This document shows, one piece after another, positions 57,546 to 64,000 of a stretch of 64,000 nucleotides of DNA. How positions within the stretch are numbered: position 1 is the first letter of the stretch; every line of letters starts with the position of its first letter. Under the pieces are notes generated by a model. It saw only the letters and a program-made list of their open reading frames with translations. It had not been told where the DNA came from and did no database searches. A program made the position numbers and the translations under genes. The stretch comes from Glacieibacterium sp965200405. GTDB lineage: Bacteria > Pseudomonadota > Alphaproteobacteria > Sphingomonadales > Sphingomonadaceae. The stretch is taken from contig NZ_OZ241356.1 in NCBI RefSeq assembly GCF_965200405.1, positions 1,488,001 through 1,552,000 on the forward strand. The letters run 5' to 3'.

Positions 57546-58313
57546 CTACCTGACCGCGACGAAGAACAGGCGCGGGAAGGGCAGCAGCACCGAGCCGTCG
57601 GGCAATGCCGGATAGGCGCGCGTCACCGCCGCCAGATAATCGTCGAGAAATGCTGCCCGCTCCGCCTCGTCGAGCGGCAGCAGGAACGGCCCGAGCGCAC
57701 TGCCCTTGAACCATTCGACGATCGCCGAGGCACCCGCCAGCCGGTGGAAATAGGTCGTCCGCCACAGGTCCACCGCGACGCCGAGCCCGTCGAGCGTGCG
57801 GTAATAGAAGTCCGCCGGATGCCGGTTCGCCCAGTCGTCCGCCGCCCCGGCCAGCCGCTCGGCCCAGCGCGGTTGCGCCGCAACCTCCTGCATCGACTGG
57901 TGGCTCGGCTCCCCGAGATTGTCCGGGACCTGCACCGCGAGACTGCCGCCCGCAGCGAGCCGCGAGACCAGCGCCGGCAGCAGCGCCGCGTGATCCGGCA
58001 GCCATTGCAGCGCCGCGTTGGCAAGGATCAGGTCGTACGCATCGCCACCGCGCCACCCGGCGATATCGGCGACCGCAAAGCGTACCCCCGGCAGGCGCTG
58101 CCGTGCCGCCTCGATCATCGCCGGCGAACTGTCTAGCCCACGCACCTCCGCGTCCGGAAAGCGCGCCGCCAGTAATTCGGTCGAGTTGCCCGGTCCGCAG
58201 CCCAGGTCGACCGCAACCCGCACCGGGTCGGTACGAACCTGCGCCAACAGGTCGAGGACGGGGCGGTTACGCTCCGTCTCGAACCGCGAATATTGCTTTG
58301 CCGACCAGTCCAC
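57546..58313 (-). CDS. tam: Trans-aconitate 2-methyltransferase-like SAM methyltransferase
   Basis: 255 residues from GTG 58313, which overlaps the preceding stop (TAGTG); this start gives VDWSAKQYSRFETERNRP, matching the N-terminus I recall for E. coli Tam. SAM-binding motif I AVDLGCGPGNSTELL at about 32-46, then VRGLDSSPAMIEAAR and ANAALQWLPDH. Tam methylates trans-aconitate, a spontaneous inhibitor of aconitase. It is translationally coupled to a class II aldolase-family gene. Confidence 0.88.
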   Translation of the reverse strand: MDWSAKQYSRFETERNRPVLDLLAQVRTDPVRVAVDLGCGPGNSTELLAARFPDAEVRGLDSSPAMIEAARQRLPGVRFAVADIAGWRGGDAYDLILANAALQWLPDHAALLPALVSRLAAGGSLAVQVPDNLGEPSHQSMQEVAAQPRWAERLAGAADDWANRHPADFYYRTLDGLGVAVDLWRTTYFHRLAGASAIVEWFKGSALGPFLLPLDEAERAAFLDDYLAAVTRAYPALPDGSVLLPFPRLFFVAVR

Positions 58314-59089
58314 TAGTTGCGGAAGCCCGGGTCCATGCGGTCGAGCTTGCGCAGCAGCGCCGGCCACGCCAGCCGATCGGCGACGATGCCCAGCCCCATC
58401 TTGCCCTGCTCGCTAGCCTTCTCCGGCGTGCCCTGCGGCGGGTTGTACAGGCCGTCGAGCCCGGCGCTCAGCGCCTTGACCTGTGCATCGCAGGCCCGCT
58501 CCAGATAATAGATCTTGATGAAGCACTGCGCGACGCTCGACCCCAGCGCCAGCGTGCCGTGGTTGCGCAGGATCATCGCATCCTTGGTGCCGAGATCCTC
58601 GACCAGCCGGTCGCGCTCCTCGAGGTCGGTCGCGACGCCCTCATACTCGTGATAGGCGACCTCGTTGCGGATCAGCATCGCGGTCTGCGTCAGCGGCATC
58701 AGCCCGGCCGCCTGCGCCGAAACCGCCTGACCGCTGCTCGTGTGGAGGTGCATCACCGCATGCGCGTCGTCGCGCGCCATGTGGATGGCGGAGTGGATGA
58801 TGAACCCGGCGGAGTTGGTGACATAGGGCGTCGGCATCACCGGCTTGCCCTCGACGTCGATCTTGACGAGGCTGGAGGCGGTGATCTCGTCGAACATGAG
58901 GTTGTACGGGTTGATCAGGAAGTGATGCTCGGGCCCCGGCACGCGCGCCGACAAATGCGTGAAGATCAGGTCGTCCCACCCGTAATAGGCGACCAGCCGG
59001 TAGGCGGCGGCGAGGTCGACGCGGATCGCCCACTCCTCGGCGCTGACGCTATCCTTGACGTTGTCGACCGGTTTCAAGACGCTGGCCAT
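58313..59089 (-). CDS. Class II aldolase/adducin-family protein
   Basis: 258 residues from ATG 59089 (GGAAGGAT upstream); ATG 59104 would add five residues. Family marks: GWDDLIFTHLSARVPG, FLINPYNLMFDEITASSLVKID (in part), HMARDDAHAVMHLHTSSGQAVS with the zinc His pair, and LRNHGTLALGSS with the third His. Related enzymes are fuculose/ribulose phosphate aldolases and decarboxylases, but many bacterial members like this one have no known substrate. Overlaps tam by one base. Confidence 0.9.
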   Translation of the reverse strand: MASVLKPVDNVKDSVSAEEWAIRVDLAAAYRLVAYYGWDDLIFTHLSARVPGPEHHFLINPYNLMFDEITASSLVKIDVEGKPVMPTPYVTNSAGFIIHSAIHMARDDAHAVMHLHTSSGQAVSAQAAGLMPLTQTAMLIRNEVAYHEYEGVATDLEERDRLVEDLGTKDAMILRNHGTLALGSSVAQCFIKIYYLERACDAQVKALSAGLDGLYNPPQGTPEKASEQGKMGLGIVADRLAWPALLRKLDRMDPGFRN

Positions 59090-59113
59090 GACGATCCTTC
59101 CCAATAATTAGGC

Positions 59114-59287
59114 CTATTTTGCGCGCTCGGCAGTGGTTTGGGAAGCGCCGCGCTGCATCCGGCAACGGTCCGAGCAATAGAGGACATTGTCCCAGTCGCG
59201 CTCCCATTTCTTGCGCCACGCGAACGGGCGGCCGCAGGTCAGGCAGGGCTTGGACGGCAGGTCGGACTTGGCTCGCATCTTCGGCAT
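59114..59287 (-). CDS. Small zinc-ribbon-like DUF2256 protein
   Basis: 57 residues from ATG 59287. Four cysteines in CLTCGRPFAWRKKW and YCSDRCRMQR form the expected zinc-binding C-x2-C and C-x3-C pairs. DUF2256 proteins are small, widespread and of unknown function. No good alternative start. Confidence 0.85.
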   Translation of the reverse strand: MPKMRAKSDLPSKPCLTCGRPFAWRKKWERDWDNVLYCSDRCRMQRGASQTTAERAK

Positions 59288-59320
59288 GGGAGGGTAACAC
59301 CTGGGGCTGAGCCTAAGAGC

Positions 59321-59448
59321 CCCCACCCCGGCCCTCCCCACTCTACGCTTCGCGTGGGGGGAGGGGGAAGAAAGCGGCTCTGCCTTACTGCTGCCTCCCC
59401 CCACGGTGAGCACTTGCGATCCGAGAGTGGGGAGGGTCGGGGTAGGGG
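59321..59448. repeat. GC-rich inverted-repeat element, probable dispersed palindromic repeat
   Basis: Left arm 59321-59344 (CCCCACCCCGGCCCTCCCCA continuing to CTCT) and right arm 59424-59448 (AGAGTGGGGAGGG then TCGGGGTAGGGG) are almost perfect complements, differing by one substitution and one insertion. About 80 bp of GC-rich sequence lies between, itself containing CTACGCTTCGCGTGGGGGGA and CCTCCCCCCACGG, a nested partial palindrome. Sits between DUF2256 and an SDR gene. Resembles intergenic palindromes reported as multi-copy in alphaproteobacteria; copy number cannot be judged here. Confidence 0.72.
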
Positions 59449-59478
59449 CGCCCTTCGGCGTCCTCTGAAGCGCGGCGC

Positions 59479-60480
<1,002 letters not shown>

Positions 60481-60602
60481 CTCGGCACTCCCGAAGGGTT
60501 CGGGGGCTGAAGCGCCTGATCCAGTTCAAAGGTTCTGCGCGAAACGCCGCAGTTGCAGGCGGTCGGCCGGCGACGCCTTGCTGTCCGTCGCGGCTGCTGC
60601 GT

Positions 60603-61712
60603 TCAGCGCGTCGCGAACGCGTCGAGGAAGGCCTCGACCTCGGCAAGATCGACGGCCTTGGCGACGAAGGCCCGGCCGATGCCGCGGGTCAGGATGAAGC
60701 TGAGCTTGCCGCCGCTCATCTTCTTGTCCTGCCGCATGTGCGCGATCAGCGTCGCGGCGGGGCCGCGGTAGTCGGGGGTGACCGGCAGGCCGACGGCGGA
60801 CAGATGGGCGCGGACGCGGGCGACGTCGGCGGGGCTGCACAGGCCCTGTTCGGCGGAGAAGGCGAAGGCCTGCATCATGCCGATGGCGACGGCCTCGCCG
60901 TGGAGCAGCCGGTCGGAGTAGCCGGCCTCGGCCTCCAGCGCATGGCCGAAGGTGTGGCCGAGATTGAGCAGCGCGCGGCGGTCGCCGGTCTCGCGCTCGT
61001 CGGCGGCGACGGTGGCGGCCTTGGAGCGGCAGCAGACGGCGATCGCCTGCGCCAGCGCAGCGCGGTCGCGGGCCAGCAGGGCGGCGGCGTTGGCCTCGCA
61101 CCAGTCGAAGAAGGCCGGGTCGTCGATCAGCCCGTATTTCACCACCTCGGCATAGCCGGCGCGCAGCTCGCGGTCGGACAGCGTGTCGAGCAGTTCCGGG
61201 TCGATCAGCACCAGCACCGGCTGGTGAAAGGCGCCGATCAGGTTCTTGCCCGCCGCTGCGTTGATCGCGGTCTTGCCGCCGACCGAGCTGTCGACCTGCG
61301 CCAGCAACGTCGTCGGGATCTGTATGAAGCGGCAGCCGCGGCGCAGGATGGCGCAGGCGAAACCGGTCAGGTCGCCGATCACGCCGCCGCCGAGCGCGAC
61401 CACCGCATCGCCGCGCTCGACACCCAGGTCGAGCAGCCGCTCGGTGACCTCCTCGAGTGTCCGCCAGTTCTTGCTCGCCTCGCCGGCGGGCAGGATGATC
61501 GGCTCCAGCGTCAGCCCGGCGGCGGCGAAGCTGGCGGCCAGGCGATCGAGATACAGCGGCGCGACATTGGTGTCGGTGATCACCGCGACGCTGCGGTTGC
61601 CGGTCAGCGGCGCGACCAGTTCGCCGGCGCGGTCGATGATCCCGGCGTCGACATGGATCGGATAGCTGCGGTCGGCCAGCGCCACCTCGATCGTGATTGC
61701 GGACGTGCTCAT
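60603..61712 (-). CDS. aroB: 3-dehydroquinate synthase
   Basis: 369 residues from ATG 61712, overlapping the aroK stop (ATGA). NAD-binding and active-site blocks: ALGGGVIGDLTGFAC, FIQIPTTLLAQVDSSVGGKTAIN (in part), KNLIGAFHQP, ELRAGYAEVVKYGLI, LNLGHTFGHALEAE with zinc-binding His, and LLHGEAVAIGM. Second step of the shikimate pathway: DAHP to 3-dehydroquinate. Confidence 0.97.
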   Translation of the reverse strand: MSTSAITIEVALADRSYPIHVDAGIIDRAGELVAPLTGNRSVAVITDTNVAPLYLDRLAASFAAAGLTLEPIILPAGEASKNWRTLEEVTERLLDLGVERGDAVVALGGGVIGDLTGFACAILRRGCRFIQIPTTLLAQVDSSVGGKTAINAAAGKNLIGAFHQPVLVLIDPELLDTLSDRELRAGYAEVVKYGLIDDPAFFDWCEANAAALLARDRAALAQAIAVCCRSKAATVAADERETGDRRALLNLGHTFGHALEAEAGYSDRLLHGEAVAIGMMQAFAFSAEQGLCSPADVARVRAHLSAVGLPVTPDYRGPAATLIAHMRQDKKMSGGKLSFILTRGIGRAFVAKAVDLAEVEAFLDAFATR

Positions 61713-62302
61713 GTCTCGGTTCCGTGCTGCTTCAGCGCCGCCAGGATCGCCGCGACGGTGATGTCGTGCGGCGACGGCTTCGACGAAATGTGGATATGCG
61801 CCTCGGCATAGAGCGGGTTGCGCACCGCGGCGAGCGCCGTCAGCACTTCGAACGGGTCGCGACCCTTCAGCAGCGGGCGGGTCTCGCGCCGGGCGACGCG
61901 ATCGACGAGGGTCTGGATGTCGGCGTCGAGCCAGACCGCGACGGCGCGCGCCAGGATCAGCGCGCGGGTGTCGGCGTTGACGAAGGCGCCGCCGCCGGTG
62001 GCGATGACCTTGGGCGGCCCGTCGATCAGGCGGGCGATGACCCGGCGCTCGCCGTCGCGGAAATGGGCCTCGCCGTATTTCTCGAAGATCTCGGTGACGC
62101 TGAGCCCGCTGGCCTGCTCGATCTCGGTGTCGGCGTCGACGAACGGCAGGCCGAGCCGGGTGCTGAGCCGCCGGCCGATAGTCGACTTGCCGGCGCCCAT
62201 CAGCCCGACCAGGACGATGGTGCGCGACGCCTTGGGCGAGGCACGGCGCGGTTCGGCACCAGTGGCCGGGCGGCTTTCGAGGTTTTTGGCATCGCGCTGC
62301 AT
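61709..62302 (-). CDS. aroK: Shikimate kinase
   Basis: 197 residues from ATG 62302. P-loop GLMGAGKST at about 35-43, DADTEIEQASG (shikimate-binding Asp), FRDGERRVIARL and ATGGGAFV, then RRETRPLLKGRDP for the lid arginine. About 25 residues longer than average at the N-terminus. Coupled to aroB in the usual aroK-aroB order, so shikimate 3-phosphate and dehydroquinate synthesis are co-expressed. Confidence 0.95.
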   Translation of the reverse strand: MQRDAKNLESRPATGAEPRRASPKASRTIVLVGLMGAGKSTIGRRLSTRLGLPFVDADTEIEQASGLSVTEIFEKYGEAHFRDGERRVIARLIDGPPKVIATGGGAFVNADTRALILARAVAVWLDADIQTLVDRVARRETRPLLKGRDPFEVLTALAAVRNPLYAEAHIHISSKPSPHDITVAAILAALKQHGTET

Positions 62303-62364
62303 CGCGCCGGTCGCTATACACCGGTCCGGGCGAGCGCCAAGAGTGGTCGCGTGTGAAACGACCG

Positions 62365-62520
62365 ATGGATAGGATGCCGATGCGCCGTACTGGCTTGTGG
62401 ATTTTCGTTGCGATCGTGCTGATCGTCGTCGTCGGCATGATCTATCTCGCGACTGCCGACGTCCCGGCACCGGTCACGCATGTCGAAAAGGTCCTGCCGA
62501 ATGCGCCCAGCGCGCCCTAG
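62365..62520 (+). CDS. Small single-helix membrane protein
   Basis: 51 residues from ATG 62365 (GTG 62353 also in frame). One hydrophobic helix (about 10-29: LWIFVAIVLIVVVGMIYLA) with a basic N-terminal side (DRMPMRRTG) and a short Pro-rich outer part. It is divergent from aroK, and its last 20 bases overlap the start of the next gene, so the two are probably co-translated. No family recognised. Confidence 0.6.
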   Translation: MDRMPMRRTGLWIFVAIVLIVVVGMIYLATADVPAPVTHVEKVLPNAPSAP

Positions 62521-64000
62521 GCTTTCGTATCTGGCGGCGCTGGCGGGCGTCGCGGCACTGGTTGCCTGGCCGGTCATCGGCCAGCAGGGCGAGGCGCCGC
62601 GCTCGCTGCTGCCCGATACCTTCGGTCCGGCCCCCGCGCCCGACGTCGTCGCGCCGCCGCCACCGATGCCGCGCCCCGCCGCGCCGGTCGAGGAGCCGGT
62701 GGTGCCGCCCGCCGCCGGGGCTCCGGCAGCCACGGCCGAGGTCGTCGATCCGTTCAAGCTGCCCCCCGCGACGGGTGCGGCGATCGGCGTCGCGGGTCCG
62801 CTGACGCCGGCGATGGGCGGCTATGGGCTGGCGGCGTTCTCGGGCTCCAGCGGCGTGTTCCTCGCCGGGCTGATGCAGCGCGTGCAGACGCCGCTGGCCT
62901 CGCGCTGGGCGCATATCGTGCTGCGCCGCGCGCTGCTGACGCAGAGCGATACGCCGTCGGGCATCGCGGCAGGCGACTGGATCGCCCGTCGCGCCGCGCT
63001 GCTGCTGCGCATGGGCGAGGCGGACGGCGCGGTGATGATGGTCGATGCCGTCGCGGTCGATCGCTACACGCCGCTGCTGTACCGGGTCGCGGGGCAGGCG
63101 CATTTGGCGACCGCCGACATTGCCGGGCTGTGCCCGCTGGCGGCGAACGGCGGTGCGGTGTCGCCGGACCCGCTGTGGCGGCTGGCCGAGGCGATGTGCG
63201 GGGGCATGTCGGGCGACGATTTGACCGCGGCCTCGACCTTCGACCGGCTGCGCGGCGCCGACAGTGTCGACCAGTTCGACCTGCAACTGGCGGAGCGCAT
63301 CTCCAAGCTGTCGGGCGGCACCGGGCGCGCCTCGAACATCGAATGGGAGACCGCGCCGCCGCTGACGCCGTACCGGTTCGGGCTGGCGGTAGCGGCCGGG
63401 GTGCGGGTGCCCGACGATCGGTTGGCCGGACTTGGCGCGGCGCAAAGCGGCTGGGTGCTGCGCGCGCCCGGCGTCAGCGACGCGGCCCGGCTGGCGGCGC
63501 TGTGGCCCGCCGCGGCGCTCGGCATCGCGTCGGCGCAGGAGATGGTCTCGACGATCAGCGCCGCGACCGCCGGGCTGGAGGGCGACGCGCTGGCCACCTC
63601 GCCGGGGGGATCGCTGCGCAACGCCTATGTCGCGACCTCGCTCGACAACCGCTTCGACGCGCTGCGGACTATCCTGAACGCCGCGGGCGACACGCCGCGC
63701 CGCCGCTATGCCGCGCTGGTCGAGACCGCGATGCCCGCCGCGCGCCTGCCGGTAAGCGCGGCGCATGCCGGTGACGCACCCGATATCGTCGCCGCGCTGA
63801 TGAGTGCCGGCATGACCAATGAGGCGCTGCGCTGGTGGCGCGTCGTCGAGGACGGCGATGCCGGCGTTCGGGGTCGGGTCTGGGCGCAGCTCGCGGCGAC
63901 CGGTGCTGTGCCGGTGACGACCTCGCTGTTCGCCGACTGGCGCAAGTCGGGCGCCACCGACCACCGCGCCCGCCTGCTGCTCGCCAGCCTCGACGGCCTG
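62501..64000 (+). CDS. Large unknown protein with N-terminal membrane anchor (partial, runs off right edge)
   Basis: At least 500 residues with no stop in the window. ATG 62501 overlaps the preceding small gene in another frame. The N-terminus is basic then hydrophobic (YLAALAGVAALVAWPVIG, about 10-27), followed by a Pro/Ala-rich region (about 40-80) and a long Ala/Leu-rich domain, probably helical repeats (for example RALLTQSDTPSGIAAGDW, AALLLRMGEADGAVMMVDAV). No enzyme motif was found. Position beside aroK-aroB and the small membrane protein suggests a conserved sphingomonad envelope gene, but this is a guess. Confidence 0.72.
   Translation, partial: MRPARPRLSYLAALAGVAALVAWPVIGQQGEAPRSLLPDTFGPAPAPDVVAPPPPMPRPAAPVEEPVVPPAAGAPAATAEVVDPFKLPPATGAAIGVAGPLTPAMGGYGLAAFSGSSGVFLAGLMQRVQTPLASRWAHIVLRRALLTQSDTPSGIAAGDWIARRAALLLRMGEADGAVMMVDAVAVDRYTPLLYRVAGQAHLATADIAGLCPLAANGGAVSPDPLWRLAEAMCGGMSGDDLTAASTFDRLRGADSVDQFDLQLAERISKLSGGTGRASNIEWETAPPLTPYRFGLAVAAGVRVPDDRLAGLGAAQSGWVLRAPGVSDAARLAALWPAAALGIASAQEMVSTISAATAGLEGDALATSPGGSLRNAYVATSLDNRFDALRTILNAAGDTPRRRYAALVETAMPAARLPVSAAHAGDAPDIVAALMSAGMTNEALRWWRVVEDGDAGVRGRVWAQLAATGAVPVTTSLFADWRKSGATDHRARLLLASLDGL

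Noticed and set aside
59300..59460. CRISPR-like or repeat array
   Set aside because: Only one inverted pair, no regular direct repeats and spacers; no CRISPR array was seen anywhere in the window.

Overview
The window is high-GC DNA from an alphaproteobacterium, almost certainly a sphingomonad (Sphingomonadales). The evidence is the 16S sequence type, the 16S-tRNA-Ile-tRNA-Ala-23S-5S-tRNA-fMet operon order, a secreted protein ending in a PEPxxWAMM exosortase signal, a large TonB-dependent receptor, and plant/alphaproteobacterial-type GshA. Starts are frequently GTG or TTG, and many neighbouring genes overlap by 1 to 4 bases.

Region 1 (1-6352) looks like one regulon for D-amino acids and D-Ala-D-Ala. 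It holds a DauA-like FAD D-amino-acid dehydrogenase (cut by the window edge), a RidA imine hydrolase, a PLP D-serine-dehydratase-like enzyme, an XRE-cupin regulator, and a two-gene operon of a class A beta-lactamase and a serine hydrolase fused to a VanX-type D,D-dipeptidase. Three of its intergenic spaces carry related TTTC-N7-GAAA sites, and two of them share an identical 13-mer. I consider this the most interesting part of the window.

Region 2 (6510-13202) has oxyR convergent with katG across a strong hairpin, then a TonB-dependent receptor. Region 3 (13203-19236) is a complete rRNA operon. Region 4 (19512-22773) is an intact IS66-family element with 8-bp target duplications, tnpA/tnpB/tnpC and a UPF0149 passenger gene coupled to tnpC.

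Region 5 (23582-39114) is a metabolic block for hydroxy-acids. It contains an LctP permease, an exported HpcH/HpaI-type aldolase, a D-2-hydroxyacid dehydrogenase, the operon glycerate kinase - hydroxypyruvate isomerase - tartronate semialdehyde reductase, and D-lactate dehydrogenase Dld. Embedded in it is a run of six exported proteins on the minus strand (two Tat-type ThuA paralogues, a GlcG/HbpS-like protein, two NHL beta-propellers, a VOC protein) and an isochorismatase-like hydrolase. The substrate is unknown. The layout suggests an extracytoplasmic pathway feeding hydroxypyruvate, glycerate or lactate into central metabolism.

Region 6 (39323-64000) is mostly housekeeping: gshA, an AI-2E-type permease, two unrecognised divergent genes, rlmB, tRNA-Tyr, an acyltransferase, a cytochrome c-quinoprotein dehydrogenase, gamma carbonic anhydrase, mscL, a lemA-TPM-TPM operon, a heme-oxygenase-like iron enzyme, a NifU-like scaffold overlapping a Kef-type antiporter, a DEDDh exonuclease, DUF423, a PEP-CTERM protein, tam with a class II aldolase, DUF2256, a Tat-exported SDR, aroK-aroB, and a large unknown gene running off the right edge. 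Functional calls come from reading motifs in the translated sequence; no database search was run.
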